A stretch of DNA of 64,000 nucleotides from Ornithinimicrobium cerasi (GTDB lineage: Bacteria; Actinomycetota; Actinomycetes; Actinomycetales; Dermatophilaceae), in NCBI RefSeq assembly GCF_003702705.1, contig NZ_QZMN01000007.1, positions 62,001 to 126,000 on the forward strand. The letters run 5' to 3'. Of this stretch, positions 24,838-34,689 are shown piece after piece. The position numbers and the translations under genes were made by a program. The notes beneath the pieces are model-generated. The model was given only the letters and a program-made list of their open reading frames with translations, was not told where the DNA came from and ran no database searches. The first letter of the stretch is position 1. Each line of letters starts with the position of its first letter.

Positions 24838-24905
24838 CCGTCGGGTCCACGACCGTCCTCACCACCGCCGCATACCACGCCGCACGCACCGCGGCCGGAC
24901 TCTAG
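24834..24905 (+). CDS. Micro-ORF resembling the end of the next protein
   Basis: A GTG overlapping the endolysin stop (GTGA) opens 23 codons. Its product aligns along nearly its whole length with the C-terminus of the following 89-residue protein: VG-x-T-x-[LV]-T, then AA and a final AAG. It may be a leftover of a duplicated cell-wall-binding repeat. Expression by coupling is plausible, but function is unknown. Confidence 0.35.
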   Translation: MTVGSTTVLTTAAYHAARTAAGL

Positions 24906-24915
24906 GAGCACTGCC

Positions 24916-25185
24916 ATGTTCAAGATCGTGTCCGCACTCATCGCCTTCACCCCGACCGGGACGGCCGTGTACATCACTGCGGGAGACGGGATCGACGCCC
25001 TCGCGCTCGGCTCGCACGACCTCAACGGCCCCGTCCTCCTCGTGCCCCGCGGCGGGTCCGGAGTCACCGCCGCCGTCCTCGCCGAGATCGACCGCCTCGC
25101 GCCCGACTACGTCGTAGCGGTCGGAGGCGTCACCGCCGTCACCGACACCCAGCTGAACGCCGCCGCAGTCGCGGCCGGACAGTAG
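24916..25185 (+). CDS. Single cell-wall-binding repeat 2 protein (89 aa)
   Basis: This 89-residue protein matches one and a half units of the CW_binding_2 repeat known from clostridial and actinobacterial surface proteins: AVYITAGDGIDALALGSHDL (family A-x-G-x-N-x-x-D-AL), GPVLLVPRGGSG, then PDYVVAVGGVTAVTDTQLN. It has no signal peptide or enzyme domain. Sitting between endolysin and holin-like genes, it may act in trans as a wall-targeting subunit of the lysin or as a virion component. The ribosome site is TAGGAGCACTGCC. Confidence 0.72.
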   Translation: MFKIVSALIAFTPTGTAVYITAGDGIDALALGSHDLNGPVLLVPRGGSGVTAAVLAEIDRLAPDYVVAVGGVTAVTDTQLNAAAVAAGQ

Positions 25186-25193
25186 GAGAAGCC

Positions 25194-25523
25194 ATGACCA
25201 CGCTCGCCATGCCCGCCAAGGTCCGCGTCTACGTCTACGCCGTGCTCGGCGTGCTCTCGCTCGCCGTCGGCGCCACCCAGGTCGGATACGCCGCGATCAA
25301 CGCACCCGCCCCCGAGTGGCTCACCGTCGCGCTCGCCGTCGTGCCGTTCCTCGCGGCCGGCCTCGGCTACACCGCCGCGACGCACACCCCGTCCCAGGAC
25401 GCCATCATCGAGCCGGGCGAAGGCGACGTCATCGAGGTCACCCCCGGTGGCGACCACCGTGACGACGACGGCGACGGCATCGCCGACGGTGCGGTGCACT
25501 ACCCGGGCGAGCCGCGGGGATGA
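25194..25523 (+). CDS. Holin-like protein
   Basis: This 109-residue protein has two transmembrane helices (about 8-31, VRVYVYAVLGVLSLAVGATQ, and 42-62, LTVALAVVPFLAAGLGYTAA) and a long acidic, Asp/Gly-rich C-terminal tail (DHRDDDGDGIADGAV). The two-span plus charged tail arrangement and position after the lysin fit a class II holin that times lysis. The ribosome site TAGGAGAAGCC precedes ATG 25194. The DDDGDG stretch could bind calcium. Confidence 0.72.
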   Translation: MTTLAMPAKVRVYVYAVLGVLSLAVGATQVGYAAINAPAPEWLTVALAVVPFLAAGLGYTAATHTPSQDAIIEPGEGDVIEVTPGGDHRDDDGDGIADGAVHYPGEPRG

Positions 25524-25527
25524 CCCC

Positions 25528-25614
25528 GTGCTCGGCGACGTCGCACGCTTCCTGGCCTGGGCGGCGTGCGGCCTCGTCCTGCTCTGGACCCTCATGGGAG
25601 TGATCGCACGATGA
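25528..25614 (+). CDS. Small single-span membrane protein (28 aa)
   Basis: GTG 25528 opens 28 codons (MLGDVARFLAWAACGLVLLW, then TLMGVIAR), almost entirely one transmembrane helix, with TGA overlapping the next ATG (ATGA at 25611). It is typical of the tiny membrane proteins found after actinophage holins. A competing ATG at 25520 in another frame gives a non-hydrophobic peptide and is less likely. Confidence 0.5.
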   Translation: MLGDVARFLAWAACGLVLLWTLMGVIAR

Positions 25615-25778
25615 CCGAACCGACCGACACCGACCTGGGCCTGACCAGCGTGCAGCACGGGTCCGCCCAGCTGGCGCTCTTCCTCGCCGCCACCGTGGCC
25701 GGGCTGCTCCTCGCTCCCGCGCGCGGTCTCGCCCGCGTCGCCTGGCACGCGCTGCATCACCCCGGCTGCGTCCACTAG
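25611..25778 (+). CDS. Small membrane protein, end of lysis cassette (55 aa)
   Basis: This 55-residue protein starts at ATG 25611 within the previous stop. Residues 20-36 (LALFLAATVAGLLLAPA) form one membrane helix, and the C-terminus is basic with three His residues (RVAWHALHHPGCVH). As the third consecutive small membrane protein after the holin-like gene, it may be a holin partner or antiholin; this is positional inference. Confidence 0.55.
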   Translation: MTEPTDTDLGLTSVQHGSAQLALFLAATVAGLLLAPARGLARVAWHALHHPGCVH

Positions 25779-25840
25779 ACCGGCGGCGGGCATCGGCTGG
25801 CCGCGCAGTGAGCGTGAGGGCCACCCCCGCCGCCCCTCCT

Positions 25841-25877
25841 GCCCCCGTCCTTCCTCCGGGAAGGGCGGGGGCAATTC
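25841..25877 (+). terminator. Bidirectional terminator at the end of the late operon
   Basis: A 14-bp stem (25841-25854 with 25859-25872, one G-T pair) with a four-base loop is followed by AATTCTT. It separates the rightward lysis genes from the leftward HTH gene and can serve both. Confidence 0.85.
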
Positions 25878-25889
25878 TTCGTCTCCACG

Positions 25890-26108
25890 TCAGCCCCGAG
25901 CGTGCGGCGCCCGGTCCGTCAGCCACAACCGCAGCGTGCGCACCCCGACCCCAGCGGACTCCGCCACGGCCGCCTCGTCGGCGCCGGCCGCCAGAGCCAC
26001 CTTGGCGCGCGCGACGAGCAGGGCCCGAGCCCTCTCAAGCTCAAGTCCGGCCTCGGTCACCTTCGCCAGGGCAGGCCACGTGCGATCTGGGTCATCCTCG
26101 GGCGCCAT
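25890..26108 (-). CDS. Small helix-turn-helix protein beside attR
   Basis: This 72-residue protein has a helix-turn-helix near its C-terminus (ALAAGADEAAVAESAGVGVRTLRLWL, residues about 36-62). The order AAVAESAGVGVRTLRLW matches the HTH of many actinobacterial regulators. It is the last gene before the attachment site and reads leftward. TACGCT lies 7 bases before its ATG, so it probably has its own leaderless promoter and is expressed in the lysogen. It could be a regulator of the late genes, an excision control factor or a host-gene modulator; nothing distinguishes these. Confidence 0.6.
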   Translation of the reverse strand: MAPEDDPDRTWPALAKVTEAGLELERARALLVARAKVALAAGADEAAVAESAGVGVRTLRLWLTDRAPHARG

Positions 26109-26152
26109 GGCTCAGAGCGTAGCGACAGGTGCAACCGGACCCATATCCTTGA

Positions 26153-26185
26153 CGGACGTTTGTCGGGAGCAACGTGGCGATGATC
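26153..26185. mobile_element. attR: prophage-comEC junction
   Basis: The comEC frame becomes recognisable at GGG-AGC-AAC-GTG-GCG (from 26165), which encodes the conserved G-[SA]-N-V-A of the ComEC channel. The frame is closed just upstream by TGA at 26150-26152, within prophage DNA. The crossover core probably lies at or just after 26160. Without attL it cannot be delimited. Confidence 0.6.
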
Positions 26186-27739
26186 TGCGGCGCCCTGGCC
26201 CTGCTCGTGGCCCGGCTGGGGGTTCCGAGGCGATGGCGCACCCCCCTCGTGCTGCTCGGCCTGGTGGCGTTCGTGCTGCTCTGCCGGCCCGAGCCGTCCG
26301 TGCTCCGGGCAGGCGTCATGGGGTCGGTCGGCCTCCTCGCCCTCTCCTCCGGACGCCGCCGGGTCAGCCTGCCGGCCCTGGCGGTGGCGGTCGTGGGGCT
26401 GCTGTGCGTCGACCCGTGGCTGGCCCGGTCCTACGGCTTCGCGCTGTCCACCCTCGCCACGCTCGGCCTGGTGCTCTGGTCACGCCCGTGGGGCGACGCG
26501 ATCGCCGCCCGGCTGCCACGCCGGATCAGCCTCCTCGGGGACGCAGTCGCCGTGCCGCTCGCGGCTCAGGTGGCGTGCGCCCCCGTCATCGTCCTGCTCC
26601 AGGGCAGCGTCACCACGGTGGCGGTCGTGGCCAACCTGCTGGCCGCACCCCTCGTCGCACCCACGACCGTCCTCGGCGTCTTGGCCGCGGTGGTCTCCCC
26701 CTTCTCCGTCCCGCTCGCACGGCTCGTGGCCTGGGCGGCAGCGCTGCCGGCCTGGCTGATCGGCCGGGTCGCCAGGGCCTGCGCCGAGCTGCCGTGGGGC
26801 ACCCTCGACTGGGTCGACGGGGTGGCCGGCGCGTGGCTCCTCACCGGCGTGACCCTGGTGGTGCTGCTCACCGGACCCTGGTGGCGCCACCAGCTGGGCC
26901 GTCGACCCTGGGCGGGCTGGGGGATGCTGGCCGGGGCGCTGGCGCTGCTGTGGCCCGACCCACGGCTGACCGCGTGGCCGCCGCCCGGGTGGGTGGTCAT
27001 CGGGTGCGACGTCGGCCAGGGGGACGCCGTCCTCCTCCGCTCCGGTCCGTCGTCAGCGGTCCTCGTGGACACCGGACCCGACCCGGACCCGGTGCGCCGC
27101 TGCCTGCGCGACGCCGGGGTGGACAGGTTGGACGCCCTCCTGCTCAGCCACTTCCACGCCGACCACGTCACCGGCCTGCCAGGTCTGGACGGTCTGCCCG
27201 TCGCCGTCGCCTACGTGAGCCCGGTCCGGGACCCTGCCGCGTCGGCGACCGACACCCTGCGCCACCTCTCGGACGTCGGGGTGCCCGTCGTCGAGCTGCG
27301 CACCGGGGCGCGCGTCGTGGCCGGCGGGGCACGTCTGGAGACCCTCTCCCCCGGTCCGCGACCGGTCGTCGGGGAGTCGGCGGCCAACAACGGCAGCCTG
27401 GTTGTGGACGCGAGGGTCGGAGGTCTGGCCGTCCTGCTCACCGGGGACCTCGAGCCGGAGGGGGCACGGCCGGTCCGCCCGGTCGTCGAGGCCCGCGACT
27501 ACGACGTGCTCAAGGTGGCCCACCACGGCTCCGCCCGTCAGGACGACGACCTGGTGGTCGGTACCGACGCGGAGGTGGCGCTGATCGGCGTGGGGGTGGA
27601 GAACGACTTCGGACACCCGGCGCCGCGGACGCTCGACCTCCTCCGCGACGCCGGCATGGTCGTGCTGCGGACCGATCTCGACGGTGACGTCGCGATCATC
27701 ACCGACGGCGAGCACCTCGTGGTGCACCGACGCCGGTGA
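26174..27739 (+). pseudogene. comEC: comEC/rec2, 3' part, interrupted by the prophage
   Basis: ComEC forms the inner-membrane channel for DNA uptake during natural transformation. This fragment begins in the middle of the Competence domain (VGSNVAMICGAL...), keeps about seven membrane helices, then the complete metallo-beta-lactamase-like domain: GCDVGQGDAVLL, the metal motif LLSHFHADHVTG, TGDLEPEG and VAHHGSARQDD. The N-terminal OB-like domain and first helices are absent, displaced to the other side of the prophage. GTG 26174 could start a truncated protein, with GGGAG a few bases upstream, but its function in uptake would be lost. Precise excision would restore the gene. Confidence 0.88.
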
Positions 27740-27876
27740 GCGGGGCTGACGCAGCAGACCGGCGTAGCCAGGCCCACGCAGCGGGCCGGTGACCAGGGCG
27801 GGCCGGTGACCCGGGGGCCACGGCAGCGGGCCCACGCACCGCGCCGACGCACCGGCGGGCGACGTCGCCGCGGCCC
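27740..27876. repeat. Intergenic region with short tandem repeat, comEC-LysR
   Basis: This convergent gap contains GGGCCGGTGACC twice (27783-27794 and 27800-27811), and shorter echoes of CAGCGGGCC and GGGCCCACGCA. It has potential for several overlapping GC hairpins that could stop transcription from both sides. No gene is seen. Confidence 0.45.
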
Positions 27877-28803
27877 TCAGTCGTAGGTCCGGGCGTCCAG
27901 CTCCCGCGCGCTCGCGCAGAGCGCCCCGAGGGTCGCGGCCACGGCGGGCACCCGCTTGAGGTCGGGAGTGGTGACGACCTGGACCACCCGCCGCGAGGGC
28001 GGCGAGACCGGACGCACCACGACCTCGGGGTGGGAGACCGTGTGCAGGATGAGCTGGGGCACCAGCGCGACGCCCAGGCCGGCGGCCACCAGGCCCAGCA
28101 CCGCCACGTAGTCCTCGGTCTCGAAGGTGACGTCAGGCTCGAAACCCGCCTGCCTGGACAGGGTGAGCAGGTGGCCGCGGCACCGGGGGCACCCGGCGAT
28201 CCAGGTGTCGGCGGCCAGGTCGGCGAGCTCCACCTCGTCCTGACCGGCCAGCGGGTGGTCCTGGGGCAGCACGAGCATCACCGGGTCGGTCAGCACGTCG
28301 ATCACCTCCAGGCCCGCGAGGTCGTCCTCGCCCCGACCGGCGTCGGTGCCCTCGTAGGAGAAGGCGACGGCGAGGTCGACGCTGCCGGCCCGGATGGCGG
28401 CCAGCGACTCCGGAGGCTCCGCCTCGGTGAACTGCACGGTGACGTGGGGGTGGTCGCGCCGGAGCGCGGCCAGCGCCTGCGGCACCAGCGTGGCCGAGGA
28501 CGACGGGAAGGCCATCAGCCGCACCCGGCCGCTCTGCAGGCCGGCGATCGAGGAGATCTCCGCCTCCGCCCGCTCCAGCGCCCCGAGGATCTCGGTGGCG
28601 TGCCGGGCCAGCAGCTCACCCGCCTCGGTGAGCCGGACCACCCGGCCCGAGCGCTCGACGAGCACCGTCCCGGTCCGCTCCTCGAGGCGACGCACCATCT
28701 GCGACACGGCCGGCTGGGTGTACCCGAGCGACTGGGCGGCGGCCGTGAAGGTCCCCGCCTCGGCGATGGCTCTCATGACCCGCAGGCCCGCGGCATCCAG
28801 CAT
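27877..28803 (-). CDS. LysR-family transcriptional regulator
   Basis: This 308-residue regulator has an N-terminal winged HTH (residues about 3-62: AIAEAGTFTAAAQSLGYTQP, AVSQMVRRLEERTG) followed by a periplasmic-binding-protein-like effector domain (from about 90). A CPRC-like pair (GCPRCRGH) lies in the second lobe. Start ATG 28803 is preceded by TATGAT at exactly 6 bases, so the mRNA is probably leaderless. The regulated genes are unknown, since LysR targets are usually divergent and here the neighbour upstream is codirectional. Confidence 0.9.
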   Translation of the reverse strand: MLDAAGLRVMRAIAEAGTFTAAAQSLGYTQPAVSQMVRRLEERTGTVLVERSGRVVRLTEAGELLARHATEILGALERAEAEISSIAGLQSGRVRLMAFPSSSATLVPQALAALRRDHPHVTVQFTEAEPPESLAAIRAGSVDLAVAFSYEGTDAGRGEDDLAGLEVIDVLTDPVMLVLPQDHPLAGQDEVELADLAADTWIAGCPRCRGHLLTLSRQAGFEPDVTFETEDYVAVLGLVAAGLGVALVPQLILHTVSHPEVVVRPVSPPSRRVVQVVTTPDLKRVPAVAATLGALCASARELDARTYD

Positions 28804-28838
28804 GCCCCGATCATAAGCCCCGCTAATGGCACCGCCGC

Positions 28839-29957
28839 TCAGGCGAGCTCGAGGTACGGACCCTCGTGGATGGCGAGGTACACCTGGTTGCGCAGGTCGT
28901 CGGCCTCGGCGCCGGTGAGCGTCCGCCCGAGCGGCCGGAGCGTGAGCCGGACGAGCGCGTTGGTCTGGTCCGGGCGGAGCCCGAGCCGCCGCCGCGCGGG
29001 CTCGGGGAGCTGCTCCCAGCCGGTCCGGGTGAGCACCTCCACGCTCTCCACGTCCTGCACCCGGTCCCCGACGGCGGCGCGCACCCGGTCACCGAGGATC
29101 TCGTCCGGGAGGTCCGCACCGACCACCACCGACAGGTCCCGCGACACCGGCGGCAGTGACGACACCTCCCGCCACGGCTCCAGATCACCCATCTGCGCGC
29201 TGATCCGCGGCTCTCCCGAGCGCAGGTAGCGGATGTCCGGGATCTCCTTGCGGAGCATCAGCGCGCGCTCCAGGCCCATGCCCAGCGCCAGCCCGGACCA
29301 CCGCTCCGGGTCCAGCCCGCTCCGCCGCAGCACGTCCGGGTGGATCAGCCCGCACTCGGCCAGCTCGAGCCAGTCGCCGTGGTGCAGCACGTCCACCTGC
29401 CGCCCGTGGCGCGTGTACGGGTGGACCGCCGGCGTGGACCGCCACCGGGCGCCCGGCAGCACCGCCCCGACGAGGACGCCGAGCATCTCGCTGAGCTCAT
29501 CCTCGCCCGTCCCGGACGCCGAGCGCAGCCGCCAGAGATCGACCTGGTGCGGCTCACCGACGTGCGTCCGGTCCACCACGTCGCGGCGGTAGACCAGCCC
29601 GGGGACGGCGATCAGCTCGTCGACCTCCCCGTCGCCGGTGCGATAACCCTCCAGGGTGGCCGGCAGGTCGGCGCTGGTGTGGCTGCGCAGCATCGTGGTC
29701 GGGCTCGCGTAGCGGCTGTAGCGGGCCTCCCTGGTGATGTCCCGGTCCGCGTAGCCGAGACGGTCGTAGTTGTCGCGCACCGACACCAGCGGCGGGGTGC
29801 GGACGACGCGGACGGTGCTGCCCCACCGCCCCGCCAGGGCCTGGAGGACCTCCTCCAGCAGCACCTGTATGGCGTGCCGCCCGTGGGCGGGGTCGCTGAG
29901 GTCGCGCAGGGTGAGGGCGTGGTGGAGCTCGTCGGGGGTCAGGTAGGTCGTGGTCAT
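28839..29957 (-). CDS. Single-chain PheS-like ligase with FDX-ACB domain
   Basis: This 372-residue protein combines a class II synthetase core related to PheS with a C-terminal ferredoxin-fold anticodon-binding domain, the layout of mitochondrial monomeric PheRS. Visible motifs: TMLRSHTSADLPATL (motif 2 region), LVYRRDVVDRTHVGEPHQVD (family V-Y-R-R-D ... THxxxFHQ) and LALGMGLERALMLRKEIPDI (motif 3). The last 95 residues (PPVSRDLSVVVGADLPDEIL, VRLTLRPLGRTLTGAEADDL) form FDX-ACB. It lacks the N-terminal coiled coil of bacterial PheS. I believe such standalone proteins are catalogued as PheS-related ligases of unknown substrate (SrmL-like). ATG 29957 follows GAAGGACC. Confidence 0.85.
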   Translation of the reverse strand: MTTTYLTPDELHHALTLRDLSDPAHGRHAIQVLLEEVLQALAGRWGSTVRVVRTPPLVSVRDNYDRLGYADRDITREARYSRYASPTTMLRSHTSADLPATLEGYRTGDGEVDELIAVPGLVYRRDVVDRTHVGEPHQVDLWRLRSASGTGEDELSEMLGVLVGAVLPGARWRSTPAVHPYTRHGRQVDVLHHGDWLELAECGLIHPDVLRRSGLDPERWSGLALGMGLERALMLRKEIPDIRYLRSGEPRISAQMGDLEPWREVSSLPPVSRDLSVVVGADLPDEILGDRVRAAVGDRVQDVESVEVLTRTGWEQLPEPARRRLGLRPDQTNALVRLTLRPLGRTLTGAEADDLRNQVYLAIHEGPYLELA

Positions 29958-30113
29958 GGCTGGTCCTTCGGGAGCGGCTGCGGGAGGGGGAGGGTCCACC
30001 CCCGACCGGGCGCTACCGAGGCTCGTCAGCCGGCTGCGGGCACGCAGCGGACCCCTCGGCCGTCACCCGGCCGGGGGCCCAGAAATCGCTGACCATGCAT
30101 ACCGCTGACGGTA
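29958..30113 (-). promoter_or_regulatory. Structured leader of the PheS-like gene
   Basis: A -10 hexamer TACCGT (30108-30113) gives a start near 30100, leaving a 143-base leader. The RNA can form GCUGCG-UGCC-CGCAGC, a GGGGG/CCCCC hairpin just before the ribosome site, and a larger GC stem around GGCCCC/GGGGUC. No T-run is present. A role in translation control is possible. Confidence 0.45.
30026..30100 (-). CDS. Candidate leader peptide upstream of the PheS-like gene (24 aa)
   Basis: ATG 30100 lies 7 bases after the -10, suggesting leaderless translation of 24 codons (MHGQRFLGPRPGDGRGVRCV plus PAAG). It contains single Phe, Leu and Cys codons and no run of any amino acid codon, so classical attenuation for one amino acid is not supported. 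Its stop lies in the structured region. Confidence 0.35.
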   Translation of the reverse strand: MHGQRFLGPRPGDGRGVRCVPAAG

Positions 30114-30159
30114 GCAGCGCTCCCGCCCCCGCACACCCCGCTCGGCTGGGGGGCGCCGC

Positions 30160-31023
30160 TCAGACGACGGGGGCGACGACGATCCCCACCGTGCCGGGCC
30201 CCGCGTGCACGCTCACCACCGGGTCGAGCTCGGTGAGGTCCGGGACCAGGCCGGTGCGCTTCTCGACCTCGCCGGCCAGCCGGGCGGCGGTCTCCTCCGC
30301 CGCGAGCTGCAGCACGGCCACCTGCACCTCGTGCCCCTCCGCCCGGGCCTCCTCGACGGCCTCGACGGCCCGCTCGACGAGCCGGGCGTGGGCCTTGGCC
30401 CGGGTCCGCACCTTCTCCACCGGGTGGACCTCGCCGTCCCGGATCGTCAGCAGCGGCTTGATGGCCAGCGCCGACCCGAGCAGGGCCTGGGCCAGGCCGA
30501 TCCGACCGCCCCGGCGCAGGTGCTCGAGCGTGTCGACGCAGAACCAGGTCCGGCTGGCCTCCGCCCGCCGGCGCACCACCGCGGCGACCTCGCCCGCCGT
30601 CGCCCCGGCGGCGGCCGCCTGCGCGCCGGCGCACACGGCATACCCCATCGCCATCCCGAGCACCCCGGAGTCCACCACCTCGACCTCCACCTCGCCGACG
30701 AGCTCGTCGCGGGCCAGCTCGGCCGCCTCGACGGTGCCGCTGACCTTGCCGGACAGGTGCACGGACACGACCGCCGACGCACCCGTGCGCGCCACGGCGT
30801 CGCGGTAGGCCGCGACGAGCTCCCCCGGCGAGGGCCGGGACGTCGACGCCCGGTCCTTGCCGCGCGACAGGATCTCGGCGACCTCGGAGGGGGTGATCTC
30901 CCGGGCCTGCACCGTGCCGCGCCCGGCGACCGTGACGTGCAGCGGGACGACGGTCACGCCCGCCTCCCGCGCCCTGGCGGGAGGCAGGCAGGCCGTGGTG
31001 TCCGTGACGACGTGGACGGTCAT
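30160..31023 (-). CDS. DegV-family fatty-acid-binding protein
   Basis: This 287-residue protein has the DegV fold: MTVHVVTDTTACLPPARARE at the N-terminus (family D-S-x2-D/C-L), TSRPSPGELVAAYRDAV (T-S-Q-P-[ST]-P motif) and VVDSGVLGMAMGYAVCAG in the middle (S-x2-x-G-x-G). Members bind fatty acids and, as FakB, deliver them to FakA for phosphorylation. No fakA gene is in the window. It lies 8 bases downstream of leuS and is likely transcribed with it. Confidence 0.9.
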   Translation of the reverse strand: MTVHVVTDTTACLPPARAREAGVTVVPLHVTVAGRGTVQAREITPSEVAEILSRGKDRASTSRPSPGELVAAYRDAVARTGASAVVSVHLSGKVSGTVEAAELARDELVGEVEVEVVDSGVLGMAMGYAVCAGAQAAAAGATAGEVAAVVRRRAEASRTWFCVDTLEHLRRGGRIGLAQALLGSALAIKPLLTIRDGEVHPVEKVRTRAKAHARLVERAVEAVEEARAEGHEVQVAVLQLAAEETAARLAGEVEKRTGLVPDLTELDPVVSVHAGPGTVGIVVAPVV

Positions 31024-31030
31024 CGCCGGG

Positions 31031-33967
<2,937 letters not shown>

Positions 33968-34021
33968 CATCTCGTCCTCGTCCTTCGTCTGCTCGTGCTC
34001 GTCGTGGGTGCCTCGGTGCAC

Positions 34022-34045
34022 AAAAAAGCCCCTCGGGCAGAGGGG
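34022..34045 (-). terminator. Intrinsic terminator of the leuS attenuator
   Basis: On the RNA, CCCCUC pairs with GAGGGG around a five-base loop, then C and six U (34022-34027). It lies 55 bases before the leuS start. It is the only U-rich intrinsic terminator of this classical type in the host part. Confidence 0.9.
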
Positions 34046-34069
34046 TCAGCCGCGCTGGGTGGTGCGTGG

Positions 34070-34108
34070 TCAGCGCGGCTGGACAAGGAGGAGCACGCAA
34101 CGGGTCAT
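34070..34108 (-). CDS. leuS leader peptide
   Basis: Twelve codons read MTRCVLLLVQPR, with CTC CTC CTT at positions 6-8 flanked by valines. TGA (34070-34072) falls within the first hairpin arm, as in classical amino-acid attenuators. The start is 9 bases from the -10 hexamer, so initiation is nearly leaderless. Confidence 0.75.
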   Translation of the reverse strand: MTRCVLLLVQPR

Positions 34109-34176
34109 GATCACCCGATGGTAGCGCACAGGGCGCCCGCCCCGGCCGGGGTGAGCGCCCTGTCGGCACTGCTGGT

Positions 34177-34195
34177 CCGGGACCCGAGGTCCCGG
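34177..34195 (-). terminator. Terminator downstream of rpsT
   Basis: A perfect 8-bp stem CCGGGACC/GGTCCCGG with a three-base loop begins 8 bases after the rpsT stop. No U-run follows, as usual in this genome. Confidence 0.65.
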
Positions 34196-34203
34196 CGATC
34201 GGC

Positions 34204-34470
34204 TCAGGCGCCGATCGAGTTGAGCTTCCTGGCCATCGCCGACTTCTTGTTGGCGGCCTGGTTTGCGTGGATGACGCCCTTGGTCACGGCCTTGTCCAGC
34301 TTCCTGGACGCGACCTGGAGGGCGTCGCCCGCCTTCGCGGTGTCACCGGTGTCCGCGGCCTCGCGGAACTTGCGGATCCAGGTGCGCAGCTCGGACTTGT
34401 AGGCGCGGTTGCGCTCGGTGCGCTTGGCGTTGGTCTTGACGCGCTTGATCTGGGACTTGATGTTTGCCAC
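34204..34470 (-). CDS. rpsT: 30S ribosomal protein S20
   Basis: This 88-residue protein binds 16S rRNA early in 30S assembly. It begins [20 protein letters not shown] and ends [15 protein letters not shown], the full family pattern of basic helices. GTG 34470 with GGAAGAACACTTC upstream is the normal start; a longer frame to 34524 adds an unsupported extension. Monocistronic, with its own promoter and terminator. Confidence 0.97.
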   Translation of the reverse strand: MANIKSQIKRVKTNAKRTERNRAYKSELRTWIRKFREAADTGDTAKAGDALQVASRKLDKAVTKGVIHANQAANKKSAMARKLNSIGA

Positions 34471-34622
34471 GAAGTGTTCTTCCTGCGTGATGGTGGTCTG
34501 ATGTCGTGAGGGCGACGGCCGCACGGTCCAGGTCTGAGGCGTGGGGATGCCCTGGCGGCTGAGCCGTGCGCGGTGGTGCTCCGTGCGCGCACGACCAGGC
34601 GCGCCCGCAAGGGTCTACGGTA
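34471..34622 (-). promoter_or_regulatory. rpsT promoter and long 5' leader
   Basis: TACCGT (34617-34622) in the context GCTGCTACCGTAGAC matches the -10 seen at 30108. It implies a leader of about 140 bases, long for a small gene, with GC-rich hairpin potential. Autogenous control by S20 is known in E. coli; here it is only a possibility. Confidence 0.5.
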
Positions 34623-34689
34623 GCAGCGCCCCGGCCCCCCGCCCAAGTCGGCACCGGGCCGGCCGAGGCGCCGGCCCCGGGCACCGTCC

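Larger units (their letters stand above)
1..26165. mobile_element. Integrated siphovirus prophage, right part (left end outside window)
   Basis: A contiguous late-gene module reads rightward from terminase through head, connector, tail and lysis genes, in the standard order of long-tailed actinophages. It stops abruptly where the second half of comEC begins. The window starts inside the element, so attL, integrase, repressor and replication genes are not visible. Only two or three small genes read leftward (5859-5999, 21611-22417, 25890-26108), which is typical of genes added to a phage (morons) or expressed in the lysogen. All essential structural genes look open and undamaged, so the element may still be inducible. 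The tape measure of 1,017 residues suggests a tail of about 150 nm, using the usual rule of about 1.5 angstrom per residue. Confidence 0.95.
34022..34123 (-). promoter_or_regulatory. leuS leader with transcription attenuator
   Basis: On the minus strand TACCAT (34118-34123) is followed 9 bases later by a 12-codon leader ORF with three consecutive Leu codons. Then comes an 11-bp hairpin (34047-34057 with 34071-34081) whose 5' arm overlaps the end of the leader ORF, and finally an intrinsic terminator just before leuS. A ribosome stalled at the Leu codons would cover the 5' arm, so leucyl-tRNA supply could set read-through. The alternative antiterminator pairing is not obvious by eye. Confidence 0.82.

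Noticed and set aside
26120-26200. tRNA gene as the prophage attachment site
   Set aside because: No tRNA-like cloverleaf or CCA end is seen near the junction; the host sequence is comEC coding DNA.
30026-30100. Leader peptide upstream of the PheS-like gene as a phenylalanine attenuator
   Set aside because: It has one Phe codon and no terminator with a U-run follows; only a generic regulatory leader can be supported.
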